A DNA stretch of 64,000 bases from positions 339,326 to 403,325 of the forward strand of contig NZ_ML133524.1 of NCBI RefSeq assembly GCF_003985145.1. Direction: 5' to 3'. Source of the stretch: Rhizobium anhuiense (lineage in GTDB: Bacteria > Pseudomonadota > Alphaproteobacteria > Rhizobiales > Rhizobiaceae). Under the pieces are notes generated by a model. It ran no database searches. It had not been told where the DNA came from and was given only the letters and a program-made list of their open reading frames with translations. Below are positions 1 to 8,527 of the stretch, piece after piece (position 1 is the stretch's first letter; every line of letters begins with the position of its first letter). The position numbers and the translations under genes are program-made.

Positions 1-173
1 TCTCGGTGATCTCAACCATGGCGACGCAGCCGCCGATGATCGCCGACGACCTGCGTCGGCAGGCCGATCATTTCATCGATCTCTTGTCTTTGAAGGCTGA
101 AATCGGTCGTGATCCTTCCGAGCGGGCGCCACGTCCGGTCGAAGTCGTCCCGGCCAGCGATTTCGAGGAGTGA
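1..173 (+). CDS. NYN-domain (LabA/DUF88-like) protein, 3' end only
   Basis: Only the last 56 codons are inside the window, read in the frame that starts at base 3 and stops with TGA at 171-173. The tail contains the stretch VISTMATQPPMIADDLRRQA, which I recognise from the C-terminal half of rhizobial NYN-domain proteins of the LabA/DUF88 family, followed by an acidic, proline-containing end. NYN proteins are PIN-like predicted metal-dependent RNases; the catalytic acidic residues would lie upstream of the window. It converges on smpB with about 110 bp between the stops. The family call comes from memory of related proteins, so it is moderately confident; that this is a coding 3' end is more certain. 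Confidence 0.6.
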   Translation, partial: SVISTMATQPPMIADDLRRQADHFIDLLSLKAEIGRDPSERAPRPVEVVPASDFEE

Positions 174-191
174 TCTCTCCACCATCTCGAA

Positions 192-211
192 GCGGAGCTG
201 CGAAGCTCCGC
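192..211. terminator. hairpin between convergent NYN gene and smpB
   Basis: A perfect 8-bp inverted repeat (GCGGAGCT / AGCTCCGC) with a GCGA loop lies between two convergent stop codons. There is no T-tract on either side, so it is a possible transcript-end or stability hairpin rather than a classical intrinsic terminator. Confidence 0.35.
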
Positions 212-281
212 GGCACGGCAGCCGCGTTCCCGCATCGCCATGCTTTGGCATGCGCGCTTAACGACAGCGGCCGATCTTAGA

Positions 282-761
282 TCAGCCATTGTCCTTCAAC
301 AGGCGGCTCTTCTGCCGGTTCCAATCGCGTTCTTTCTCCGACTCGCGCTTGTCATGCAATTTTTTACCCTTGGCGAGCGCCAGTTCCATCTTCGCCCGAC
401 CGCGATCGTTGAAATAGATCTTCAGCGGGATCAGCGTCATGCCTTCACGGTTGACGGCAGAACGCAGGCGATGAATTTCACGGCCCGACAGCAGCAGCTT
501 GCGGCGTCGGCGCGGTTCGTGATTGAAGCGGTTGGCCTGCAGATATTCCGGCAGATAGGAATTGATCAGCCAGATCTCGCCCCCCTCATCCGAGGCATAG
601 GATTCGGCGATATTGGCCTTGCCCTCGCGCAGCGATTTGACCTCCGTGCCCATCAGCACGAGGCCGGCCTCGTAGGTATCGATGATCTCGTAGTTGAAGC
701 GGGCCTTGCGGTTTTCGGCCACGACCTTGTTCACCACGCGCTGGCTGCCTTTGGGGGCCAT
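282..761 (-). CDS. smpB: SsrA-binding protein SmpB
   Basis: SmpB binds tmRNA and delivers it to ribosomes stalled on broken mRNA (trans-translation) in the cytoplasm. The 159-residue length is normal for the family. Typical blocks are visible: the N-terminal RKARFNYEI segment, [14 protein letters not shown], the strand ending in [23 protein letters not shown], and the basic C-terminal tail [11 protein letters not shown] that mimics the anticodon arm. The start is the first ATG of this frame; the ribosome-binding site ahead of it is weak (GGAATG). dapA lies upstream on the same strand about 115 bp away, the usual rhizobial order dapA-smpB. tmRNA itself is not seen in the window. Confidence 0.97.
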   Translation of the reverse strand: MAPKGSQRVVNKVVAENRKARFNYEIIDTYEAGLVLMGTEVKSLREGKANIAESYASDEGGEIWLINSYLPEYLQANRFNHEPRRRRKLLLSGREIHRLRSAVNREGMTLIPLKIYFNDRGRAKMELALAKGKKLHDKRESEKERDWNRQKSRLLKDNG

Positions 762-847
762 GACGACATTCCATTCATTTAGAGCGCGAAAAGCCGCGCC
801 CTCATTCCCGACCTCTATGTGAGGGCTTGCCCTTTATGTAAGGGAGC

Positions 848-874
848 GACCCGGCCTTGTGAAGATGGCCGGTC
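848..874 (-). terminator. hairpin just downstream of dapA
   Basis: An inverted repeat GACCCGGCC / GGCCGGTC, with one bulged base and a 10-nt loop, lies 4 to 30 bp past the dapA stop codon. A run of four T follows it on the plus strand. On the dapA strand the hairpin lacks a T-tract, so it is a weak or bidirectional terminator candidate. Confidence 0.4.
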
Positions 875-877
875 TTT

Positions 878-1762
878 TCAGTTCAGCAGGCCGGCATGGC
901 GCAGCGCGGCGTCGATTGCCGTTTCCGTGGCCGGCTCCAGCGTCGAAAGCAGCGGCGAGCGGACGTTGCGGCTCATGCGGCCAAGCCTGGAGAGCCCGTA
1001 TTTGGCGCCGCAAAGACCCGGCTCGAGGAAGATCGCCTTGTGCAGCGGCATCAGCCGATCCTGATATTCCAGGGCGCGGGCATAATCGCCTGCGAGCGTC
1101 GCCGCCTGGAACTCGGCGCAGAGCCGCGGGGCGACATTGGCCGTTACCGAAATACAGCCGACACCGCCATGGGCGTTGAAGCCGAGCGCCGTCGCATCCT
1201 CGCCGGACAGCTGCCGGAAATCCGTGCCGCAGGTGATGCGCTGTTCGGAGACGCGCTCGATCTTACCCGTTGCATCCTTGACGCCGACGATATTGCTGTG
1301 CGCCTTGGCCAGCGCCCCCATCGTTTCCGGCGTCATGTCGACCACCGAGCGGCCGGGGATGTTATAGATATAGATCGGCAGATCGACGGCCTCGGCGATC
1401 GCCGAAAAATGCGCGATCAAACCCTTCTGCGTCGGCTTGTTGTAATAGGGAGTGACGACCAGAACGGCGTTCGCACCGACCTTTTCGGCATGCTGGGCAA
1501 GCTCGATCGCCTCACGCGTATTGTTCGAGCCGGCGCCGGCCATGACGGGGACGCGTTTTGCAGCAACCTCGATGCAGAGTTCCACGACCCGCTTGTGTTC
1601 GGCATGCGACAGCGTCGGGGATTCGCCCGTCGTGCCGACCGGAACGAGACCGGCGCTGCCTTCCTTGATCTGCCAGTCGACATGAGCGGCGAAACTATCT
1701 TCGTCGATCAGTCCGGCGTCGGTGAAGGGGGTGACGAGGGCGGGAATGGACCCATTGAACAT
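878..1762 (-). CDS. dapA: 4-hydroxy-tetrahydrodipicolinate synthase
   Basis: DapA condenses pyruvate with aspartate semialdehyde in the first committed step of lysine and diaminopimelate synthesis. The 294-residue chain starts at an ATG preceded by AGGAG six bases upstream; a longer in-frame start 13 codons earlier has no such site and adds an atypical leader. Family residues fall at the positions of the E. coli enzyme: Thr44-Thr45 in GTTGES, Tyr107 in PYYNKP, Tyr133 and Arg138 in YIYNIPGRS, and the Schiff-base lysine Lys162 in GVKDATG. It is divergent from the lytic transglycosylase gene and upstream of smpB. Rhizobia often carry extra DapA-like aldolases, but the linkage to smpB supports the biosynthetic copy. 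Confidence 0.93.
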   Translation of the reverse strand: MFNGSIPALVTPFTDAGLIDEDSFAAHVDWQIKEGSAGLVPVGTTGESPTLSHAEHKRVVELCIEVAAKRVPVMAGAGSNNTREAIELAQHAEKVGANAVLVVTPYYNKPTQKGLIAHFSAIAEAVDLPIYIYNIPGRSVVDMTPETMGALAKAHSNIVGVKDATGKIERVSEQRITCGTDFRQLSGEDATALGFNAHGGVGCISVTANVAPRLCAEFQAATLAGDYARALEYQDRLMPLHKAIFLEPGLCGAKYGLSRLGRMSRNVRSPLLSTLEPATETAIDAALRHAGLLN

Positions 1763-1976
1763 GCAAAGCTCCTCACGACCAAATCCTTGCTTCGGCCGCA
1801 TTCCATGAATAAGAGTTGCGCACCATAGAGCGCCGAAATCATCGCGACAAGCGCGGAGAGTTCGGTTTAGGGCAAATTCCGATAGCAGATGTGAATGAAT
1901 TTTACCTGGTACGGTAAGGTTTCGTTAAGATGCCTCTAGCCTAATGGCAGGGCGTGTTTTCGGTGCGAGATCCCGG
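1763..1976. promoter_or_regulatory. divergent promoter region dapA / lytic transglycosylase
   Basis: This 214-bp gap separates divergent starts and must hold both promoters. The centre is relatively AT-rich. I see no convincing -35/-10 pair or palindrome and no small gene. Confidence 0.4.
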
Positions 1977-4052
1977 ATGAAGAAAGCTGTCCTGATTCTG
2001 TCCGCCTTCGGCTTCATTGCCGCCGCGTGGGGCAGCGTTGCGTCGCCGCTTCCCGGCGAGAGCGCTGCCATGCCTGATGTCAAGCCGCTCGGCTTCATCC
2101 CCGAGACATCCATACCGGAAGCGATCACAACAGGCGCCATCCCGCGCAATCCGGCAGTGGCGCCTGTCAACAGCGACCTGAAAACCGGCCTCGACGCGCT
2201 TTCCGACAAGGACCCGCAGCTGGCGCTTTCGATCCGCGACAGCATGCGCGACGATACGCTTGACCGCCATATCCTCACCTGGGCGATCGCCGTTTCTGGA
2301 TTGAAGGGCGTTCCCTCCTATGAAATCGCCAGCGCCGCGCAGGAGCTCAAGGGCTGGCCGGGTCTTTCGCGGCTGCGCGCCTATTCCGAGCGCGCGCTCT
2401 ATGACGAAAATCCCGCCCCTTCCGCCGTGCTCGCCGCCTTCGGCGATACTGCGCCTGAGACGATGCAGGGCGCCGTCATCCTCGGCCGGGCGCTGGTTGC
2501 GACAGGCAAGCAGGCGCAGGCAGCAAAATATATCCGCAAGGTCTGGCGCGGAGAGGCTCTCGACAAGGCGACGGAAGACAAGATCCTCATCGAGTTTTCC
2601 GCGCTGCTGACGCCTGCCGACCATAAGGCGCGGATGGACTATCTGATGTATCGCGGCCGGGTGGCGCAGGCCAAGCGCTTCGGCGACATGGGCCAGGCGC
2701 AGTCGCTCTACAAGGCCTGGGCTGCCGTCGACGCCAAGGCCGGCAATGCCGGCGCCCTGCTTAACGCCGTCGATGCGAGATGGCGCGGCGATGCCGGCCT
2801 GCTGTTTGCCCGGATCGAATATCTGCGCAAGCAGGACAAATATGCCGAAGCGGCGGCGCTGCTGGAGCAGATGCCGCCCGAGCGCAGCGAACTCGTCAAT
2901 TCCGGCGAGTGGTGGAACGAGCAGCGGATCATCAGCCGCGGCCTCGTCGACCAGGGGCAATTCAAGCCCGCCTATCGCATCGTCGCAAACTACGCCGCAA
3001 CAAGCCCGACGGATATCGTCGAGGCCGAGTTCCATGCCGGATGGTACGCGCTTCGCGGCCTGCAGGACCCGACAACGGCGGAAAGACACTTCCGCAAGAT
3101 CCTCCAGACATCAAACGGGCCGATCTCGGTTTCACGCGCCTGGTATTGGCTGGGCCGGGCAGCGGAGGCCGGCGGCCCCGGCCAATCCAGTGAATTCTAT
3201 ACGAAAGCCGCGAATTTTCCTGGCACCTTCTACGGTCAGCTCGCGGCCGAACGGCTGGGGCGAAAGACGCTGAACGTCGCCTATCCCTCTCCGAGCACGG
3301 CCGACCGGCAACGCTTCCAGGCGCGCGAAGCCGTGCAGGCGATCGCCCGGCTGGAAGCCGCAGGCCATGGATGGCGGGCCGATATTCTCTATCTCGCGCT
3401 CGCCGATCAGCTGCAGAGCCCCGGTGAATTGGCCGTCCTTGCAGCAAAGGCCGAGCAATCCGGCGATCATCATCTCTCGTTGCAGATCGGCAAGATCGCT
3501 TACGGGCGCGGCATCGATGTCGCAGCGCTGGCCTTTCCGGTCGGCGTGATCCCAGCGAACGCCAATATATCAGGCTCCGGCAAGGCACTCGCCTATGCCA
3601 TCGCCCGGCAGGAAAGCGCCTTCAACCCGGCCGCCGTTTCGGCGGCGAATGCGCGCGGCCTGCTGCAGCTTCTGCCGGGAACAGCCCAGGCGGTGGCCAA
3701 GCGCCACAATATTACCTATTCCAAAGACAAACTGACCGCCGATGCCGGCTATAACGCGACGCTCGGCGCGCATTATCTCGGCGAGCAGATCGACGCCTTT
3801 GGCGGCTCCTATATCCTCACCTTCATTGCCTACAATGCCGGGCCGAAGCGGGTGCCGGAATGGATCGGCCGCTACGGCGATCCGCGCGGCAGGCCGATCG
3901 ACGAGATCGTCGACTGGATCGAGCGCATCCCCTTCCCCGAAACGCGCAACTACGTGCAGCGGGTGATGGAGAATTACGAAGTCTACAAGGCCCGCCTTGG
4001 CCAGCCGACCGATATCGAACGCGACCTGATCGGCGGACGCAGCGCCTCCTGA
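1977..4052 (+). CDS. soluble lytic murein transglycosylase (Slt family)
   Basis: A periplasmic enzyme that cleaves peptidoglycan between MurNAc and GlcNAc, leaving 1,6-anhydro-MurNAc. I place the start at the ATG giving MKKAVLILSAFGF, a clear signal peptide; an in-frame ATG 11 codons earlier would bury that signal. The chain is 691 residues. Residues about 60-520 form a long helical superhelix of the Slt U-domain type, and residues about 535-670 form the catalytic domain with the motif ARQESAFNP (catalytic glutamate about residue 546), GLLQLLPGTA and the AYNAGP block. It is followed by an alpha/beta hydrolase gene 65 bp downstream on the same strand. Confidence 0.93.
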   Translation: MKKAVLILSAFGFIAAAWGSVASPLPGESAAMPDVKPLGFIPETSIPEAITTGAIPRNPAVAPVNSDLKTGLDALSDKDPQLALSIRDSMRDDTLDRHILTWAIAVSGLKGVPSYEIASAAQELKGWPGLSRLRAYSERALYDENPAPSAVLAAFGDTAPETMQGAVILGRALVATGKQAQAAKYIRKVWRGEALDKATEDKILIEFSALLTPADHKARMDYLMYRGRVAQAKRFGDMGQAQSLYKAWAAVDAKAGNAGALLNAVDARWRGDAGLLFARIEYLRKQDKYAEAAALLEQMPPERSELVNSGEWWNEQRIISRGLVDQGQFKPAYRIVANYAATSPTDIVEAEFHAGWYALRGLQDPTTAERHFRKILQTSNGPISVSRAWYWLGRAAEAGGPGQSSEFYTKAANFPGTFYGQLAAERLGRKTLNVAYPSPSTADRQRFQAREAVQAIARLEAAGHGWRADILYLALADQLQSPGELAVLAAKAEQSGDHHLSLQIGKIAYGRGIDVAALAFPVGVIPANANISGSGKALAYAIARQESAFNPAAVSAANARGLLQLLPGTAQAVAKRHNITYSKDKLTADAGYNATLGAHYLGEQIDAFGGSYILTFIAYNAGPKRVPEWIGRYGDPRGRPIDEIVDWIERIPFPETRNYVQRVMENYEVYKARLGQPTDIERDLIGGRSAS

Positions 4053-4117
4053 AGCCGTTTGGTGCGGCTCGCAAAGCAGGCTACATCTTCGGGATCAACA
4101 GATCTCGAGGGGATGCG

Positions 4118-5014
4118 ATGCCGGATACTTACGCAGGCGATTTCCAGGAACGGTTTTACACATCTTCCGACGGGCTGAGGCTCTATGCCCGCGACTACCG
4201 GCCCGACGAGGCCCTAACAGGCGGACGGCTGCCAGTGATCTGCCTGCCCGGCCTGACCCGCAATACGCGGGATTTTCATCGGCTGGCGCTGCTTCTCTCC
4301 CGGGACAGAACAGCGCCGCGCAGGGTGATCGCGCTCGATTCGCGCGGGCGGGGAAACTCGGCATGGGACGAGAATAAGGCGAACTACAATCTCGCCGTCG
4401 AAGCCGGCGACGTCATAGCCGCCTGCGCGGCGCTCGGCTTCGAGCGGGCGATCTTCATCGGCACATCGCGCGGCGGGCTGATCCTGCATCTGATCGCAGC
4501 GACGCGTCCGGCTCTCCTCGAAGCCGTCATCCTCAACGATATCGGGCCTGTGATCGAAGCTGAGGGGCTGGCACGAATCCGAGATTACCTCAACAACGGC
4601 AGGCAGCCGGCGGAGTGGAGCGAGGCGGCCGATATATTGAAGGAAAATCATGGGGCGTCGTTTACCGCACTTGCGGGGGAAGACTGGCGCGAGATGGCGC
4701 TTGCGCTTTATCGCGACGTCGGCGGAAGGCCGGTCGCCGATTTCGATCCGGCGATCGCAGAGGCACTCAAATCGGTCGATTTCAGCCAGCCGCTACCCGA
4801 TCTGTGGGAGCAATTCGAAAGCCTGAGCCGGTTGCCGCTCATGTTGATCCGCGGCGAGAATACGTCGCTGCTCTCAAAGCAGACGGCCGACGAAATGGCA
4901 CGCCGCCATTCCGGACTGGTTCTGCACACCGCGGCGAAGCAAGGGCATGCACCGCTCCTCCATCTCGGCAGAATCCCCGCAATGATTCAGGCTTTTCTCG
5001 CCAATTGCCGATAA
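4118..5014 (+). CDS. alpha/beta hydrolase
   Basis: A 298-residue predicted serine hydrolase with the standard alpha/beta-hydrolase layout. The oxyanion segment is VICLPGLTRNTRDF and the nucleophile elbow is GTSRGG (Ser about residue 117). The acid position lies near LMLIRGENTSLL, where glutamate stands near the usual aspartate, and the histidine is in KQGHAPLLH near the C-terminus. The start follows GAGGGG and gives MPDTYAGDF; the same open frame extends far upstream into the transglycosylase gene, but that part is a shadow. There is no signal peptide, so it is probably cytoplasmic. Its substrate cannot be told from sequence. It may share a transcript with the transglycosylase gene. Confidence 0.85.
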   Translation: MPDTYAGDFQERFYTSSDGLRLYARDYRPDEALTGGRLPVICLPGLTRNTRDFHRLALLLSRDRTAPRRVIALDSRGRGNSAWDENKANYNLAVEAGDVIAACAALGFERAIFIGTSRGGLILHLIAATRPALLEAVILNDIGPVIEAEGLARIRDYLNNGRQPAEWSEAADILKENHGASFTALAGEDWREMALALYRDVGGRPVADFDPAIAEALKSVDFSQPLPDLWEQFESLSRLPLMLIRGENTSLLSKQTADEMARRHSGLVLHTAAKQGHAPLLHLGRIPAMIQAFLANCR

Positions 5015-5054
5015 GCGCTTTGATCTCCATCTATCGAGACAGTGACCAAAAGCA

Positions 5055-5082
5055 GAAAGCCCGGCTCAAGAGCCGGGCTTTC
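5055..5082. terminator. bidirectional terminator between hydrolase and porin genes
   Basis: A GC-rich perfect hairpin (GAAAGCCCGGCTC / GAGCCGGGCTTTC) sits between the convergent ends of the hydrolase and porin genes. A-rich and T-rich tracts lie inside the stem ends, so it can act on both strands. Confidence 0.8.
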
Positions 5083-5104
5083 CGTATTGCCTAATCTGGT
5101 CAGA

Positions 5105-6112
5105 TTAGAACGCACGCTGCAGGCGGAAGTAGCCCGTCGTGGAGTCGTCAGCATCTTCCGGATCGAGGTACTGAACCGAAGCCTTGGCGTAGAAGTTGTC
5201 GACGATCTGGTAATCAACCGTCAGACCGGCCTTCCAGGCATCGCCGTTGCCGAAGTCGTCGCCAGAAACGTAGTAGTCGCTGTAGTACTGGACGCCAGGG
5301 GTGATCTTGAGCTTGTCGGTTGCCTTGATTGCGTATTCGGCAGCAACAGCCCATTCAGCCTTGGTGTAGTAGGAGCTCGGGCCGGTAGCGTATACGGCAG
5401 CGAGGCCGAGCGTGCCGGGACCGATGTCAACCGTACCCATTGCACGGACAGCACCTTCTTCGTTGTCGACGTCGTAGCCGGCAGTGATCTGGTAGCTGAA
5501 CGCGCCAGCCTTGCCGCCGAGACCGACTGCAACACCAACGTTGTTGGCTTCTTCGTCCGTCTTGTAGAAGCCGTCTTCGAGTTCATCGACGCTGATGCCA
5601 GCGTAGAAGTCAGAGGTTTCGTACTGATAACGGATGGAGTTATGCAGGGTGACCGGAGAGCCGATATCATCGGTTTCGCCAGAGAGGCCATCGTCCCACC
5701 AGCTGTAGAACAGACCAGCGCGGAAGCCGGCGATGTCGAGGTAAGCGGAGTCGAGCTTGGCACCCTGAGAGGAGGCATTGTCAGCATTGAACTGCATGAC
5801 GATGACGCCGGTCAGCGGACCGTATTCGGTGTCGCTCTTGGCCGTGAACTGAACCTGACCGCGGCTGAAGGCATCCCAGTCAGAGTCGCCGCCGACATCT
5901 TCGCCGACGTTAACCTGGAAACGGATGTAGCCGTTGATCTTGAGGCAGGTTTCGGTGCCCGGGATGTAGAAATAGCCGGTGCCGTAAGCGTCGCAAACGC
6001 GGACGTATTCAACCGGTTCCGGCTCGGCAGCAACGATAGCGTCAGCAGCCTGAGCACCGGAAACTACTGCGAGAGCAGCAGCGGAGCCGAGAAGAAGGCT
6101 CTTGATGTTCAT
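5105..6112 (-). CDS. ropA: major outer-membrane porin (RopA family, Porin_2)
   Basis: A general diffusion porin of the alphaproteobacterial Porin_2 family. The 335-residue precursor starts at an ATG preceded by GGAGGTC and has a signal peptide MNIKSLLLGSAAALAVVSG with likely cleavage after GAQA. The mature part shows the rhizobial hallmarks: an early cysteine pair (VRVCDAYGTGYFYIPGTETC), the strand LKINGYIRFQ, many alternating aromatic/acidic strands with DxD loops, and a terminal phenylalanine (RLQRAF), the outer-membrane insertion signal. Codon choice is strongly biased and GC is lower than in neighbours, as expected for a very highly expressed gene. Rhizobia carry several ropA paralogues, so the exact copy is not assignable. 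Confidence 0.93.
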   Translation of the reverse strand: MNIKSLLLGSAAALAVVSGAQAADAIVAAEPEPVEYVRVCDAYGTGYFYIPGTETCLKINGYIRFQVNVGEDVGGDSDWDAFSRGQVQFTAKSDTEYGPLTGVIVMQFNADNASSQGAKLDSAYLDIAGFRAGLFYSWWDDGLSGETDDIGSPVTLHNSIRYQYETSDFYAGISVDELEDGFYKTDEEANNVGVAVGLGGKAGAFSYQITAGYDVDNEEGAVRAMGTVDIGPGTLGLAAVYATGPSSYYTKAEWAVAAEYAIKATDKLKITPGVQYYSDYYVSGDDFGNGDAWKAGLTVDYQIVDNFYAKASVQYLDPEDADDSTTGYFRLQRAF

Positions 6113-6780
6113 AAATGACCTCCAATTCAAAGTTTCGATCGGGTTTGGGATCTTTCGCTGAGCAGCGTTCCCTGCCCCATCCCCGTGTTTCAAGAAGTGG
6201 ACGATCAGTCGCCCTTGCTTCCGACGCTGAAAATACAAGACGGAAGCCGTCACGCAATCACCAACTTACTCGGATGGGGGGTTTGCGGGAGCCTTCCCGA
6301 CATTCTGTTGCTGAAAGGACACAAGTCGGGCAACCAGCCCCGATTTCCTTTATGCTTTGTTAAGAAAACCCTGATTTTGCGGCTGCTTAGCTCTGATCGA
6401 CAAAGAATTGGACATGCGCTTTGTGACACATTCGCGACACTTTTTTGACAAAATCCGGTTCTTTCTGGGATACCGTAGCGCTGGGAAGCGTAACCGGAGG
6501 TGCACCAATCCGCTTTCGTCACCTGCCGATGCAGGGCGCGGGAAGTGATTCCCGCAAAGCGATTCTCTCGCTCGAGGCGGAGAGACCTTCCCGTCGCGTG
6601 GCCGCAAAGCCCCGCTGCATCATTCAATAAAACCGGGAACCGATTTAAGGAATTACGCAGCGACTCAAAGTCGCTTCAGCGTCCATTGTCCGCCTGAAAA
6701 GACGCGCGGCGCTGTAATCGACCAAGCGAATATGATTCCTGGCAGGAACTAAGAAGCGGCAGACTCTTGGAAAATCGGAA
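6113..6780. other. 668-bp intergenic region upstream of porin
   Basis: No protein gene is supported here. The porin-proximal part must carry the porin promoter and a 5' leader on the minus strand; it is AT-richer than average around 6340-6460. Around 6538-6555 there is a perfect 7-bp hairpin with a GTGA loop (GCGGGAA / TTCCCGC), and the tRNA-proximal end holds a dispersed repeat at about 6653-6716. A small RNA gene is possible but not shown. Confidence 0.5.
6653..6716 (+). repeat. dispersed palindromic intergenic repeat, copy 1
   Basis: The block TTCAGCGTCC...CTGAAAAGACGCGCGG followed by CGCTGTA recurs in inverted orientation at about 8383-8450 with roughly 80 percent identity by eye. Its ends are complementary, so the RNA could fold into a hairpin. 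It is likely one of the short repeat families common in Rhizobium intergenic DNA. Confidence 0.6.
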
Positions 6781-6871
6781 TGGCGGAGAAGATGGGATTC
6801 GAACCCACGATACGCTTTTGACGTATACTCCCTTAGCAGGGGAGCGCCTTCGACCACTCGGCCACCTCTCC
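6781..6871 (-). tRNA. tRNA-Ser (GCU anticodon)
   Basis: Read on the minus strand, a class II tRNA starts GGAGAGGTGGCCGAGTGG and ends in an encoded CCA. The acceptor stem GGAGAGG pairs with CTTCTCC through one G-U. The anticodon stem-loop is CTCCC-CTGCTAA-GGGAG, giving anticodon GCT at 6835-6837, which reads AGC/AGU serine codons. The long variable arm (TATACGTCAAAAGCGTATC) and the TTCGAATCC T-loop are typical of tRNA-Ser. The total length of 91 nt with CCA fits. Confidence 0.98.
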
Positions 6872-7125
6872 GGTGCGGCCTAACTATGGTGACCGGCCTG
6901 TGAATGCAAGAGTTTTTTGAATTTTCACCAGAAGAAATACAGCAGGCAGCCTTTCGGCTGGCTGCGCAAACAGAACGGCATTTCCTGCCGTGATCAGAAG
7001 AAATTAATCGCGCTTCGTTGTCTTGGCGAAAGACGCCGAGCCTTGCCGCCCGGCCTCCGGCAGGATCAGCGAATCCAGGACGGCGTTACCGCCGGCGCCA
7101 ATCCCCTGCGACAACAGGTGCTGAT

Positions 7126-8343
7126 TTAGCCGAGCAGCCTCTTGAGGTCGGCAGAGGGGTCGGCGAGAATCGATCTGTCGGGATTGATCCCGGATTCCAG
7201 CAGTTTCTTTCCGGTCACATAGGCTTTCGCGTCGTTTATCGCATCGACGGCAATCAGCAGGCCATCCCTGAAGTACCAGACGGAGTGGGCGCCTTCGCGG
7301 GCGCCGGGGCGCAGCAGCGTCTCATCATAACCGAGATTGAAGCCGGCGATCTGCAGCTTGACGTCATACTGATCGGACCAGAACCATGGCTTCGGCTCAT
7401 AGGGCTCGCTGCCACCGGCGATGACGGCAGCCGCCGCTTCGGCCTGGTCGACGGCGTTCTGCACCGATTCGAGCCTGATGCGGCCGCCCTGCCAGGGAAG
7501 GGCGGCGCAATCACCGGCGGCAAAGATCGACGGATCGGAGGTGCGGGCGAATTCGTCGACGACAATGCCGTTGGCGACTTCGAGTCCGGCTTCCTTGGCG
7601 AGCTGGTCGTTCGGCGCAACGCCGATGCCGACGACGGCGAAGTCGATATCGATGACCGAACCGTCGGAAAGTGCGGCGCCGGTGACGCGGCCATCCGTGC
7701 CGATCAGATGCTTGAGCCCCGTCTTTTCCCGAATCATCACGTCATGGCTTTCATGGATCCCGCGCATGATGTCGGCGGTCTCCTTCGCCGCGACGCGCTG
7801 CAGGATACGGTCGGCCATCTCGATGACGGTCACCTCAAGGCCGCGATGGCGGGCGACGGCTGCCGCCTCGAGACCGATATAACCGCCGCCGATGATGAGG
7901 ACGCGGCGACCGGGACGCATCTCTTCGGCGAGCAGATCGGCATCGCGCTTGTCGCGGGCGACATAGACGCCTTCGAGATCACCGCCGATTGCGGCCGGCA
8001 GCCGGCGCGGCGTCGAGCCGGTGGCCAGCGCCAGCGTGCCGTAATCGAGAACGGAGCCGTCCTGCAGGAGAACCTGCTTGGTGTCAGGCTTGATCTGCTC
8101 GGCCCAGGTCGAAACGCGAAGGTCGACATCGTTGTCGGCATACCAGTGCTCGGCGCGGAACAGCAGACGGTCGAATGCCATTTCGCCGAGCAGGTATTTC
8201 TTCGAAAGCGGCGGGCGCTGATAGGGCGCCACGTCCTCCGCGCCGATAAGGGTGATCGGGCGCGCGTCCTTCAACGCACGCAGCTTGGCCGCCAATGCGA
8301 AACCGGCCTGTCCCGCGCCGATGATCACCAGTCTATCCGTCAC
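7126..8343 (-). CDS. FAD/NAD(P)-dependent ferredoxin reductase-like protein
   Basis: A 405-residue flavoprotein of the putidaredoxin/rubredoxin reductase type, which passes electrons from NAD(P)H through FAD to a small iron-sulfur partner. The FAD-binding Rossmann motif VIIGAGQAGFA is at the N-terminus, the NAD-binding motif LIIGGGYIGLEAA is near residue 150, and the second FAD motif FAAGDCAALP is near residue 280. A C-terminal reductase domain begins at about residue 320 with PWFWSDQYDVKLQIAG. The start is GTG, preceded by AGGAG seven bases away. No ferredoxin or oxygenase gene lies next to it, so the partner is unknown. Confidence 0.88.
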   Translation of the reverse strand: MTDRLVIIGAGQAGFALAAKLRALKDARPITLIGAEDVAPYQRPPLSKKYLLGEMAFDRLLFRAEHWYADNDVDLRVSTWAEQIKPDTKQVLLQDGSVLDYGTLALATGSTPRRLPAAIGGDLEGVYVARDKRDADLLAEEMRPGRRVLIIGGGYIGLEAAAVARHRGLEVTVIEMADRILQRVAAKETADIMRGIHESHDVMIREKTGLKHLIGTDGRVTGAALSDGSVIDIDFAVVGIGVAPNDQLAKEAGLEVANGIVVDEFARTSDPSIFAAGDCAALPWQGGRIRLESVQNAVDQAEAAAAVIAGGSEPYEPKPWFWSDQYDVKLQIAGFNLGYDETLLRPGAREGAHSVWYFRDGLLIAVDAINDAKAYVTGKKLLESGINPDRSILADPSADLKRLLG

Positions 8344-8382
8344 GATCTCACTCCTGAAGCTGCGCCCGACACTCGCGCCGAG

Positions 8383-8450
8383 GCTATCCCCTCCAACGCC
8401 GCACGTTTTTCAGACGCGCAAAGGACGCTGTAGCACTTTCAATTTGCCGC
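8383..8450 (-). repeat. dispersed palindromic intergenic repeat, copy 2
   Basis: Inverted copy of the repeat at about 6653-6716: on the minus strand it reads GCTACAGCGTCC, then GCGTCTGAAAA, then GCGGCG. Both copies sit beside the sequence CCGATTTAAGGA, at 6638 and 8468. It lies just upstream of the ferredoxin-reductase gene and could overlap its promoter. Confidence 0.55.
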
Positions 8451-8527
8451 ATACTCTTCAAATCGATTCCGATTTAAGGATTATGCAGCGGCCTGATACG
8501 CCGTCAACGGAAAGCGGCCTCTTACAT

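Noticed and set aside
6781..6871. tRNA-Ser as an integration site for the Tad locus
   Set aside because: It is about 31 kb from the locus and no partial tRNA copy is seen at either border.
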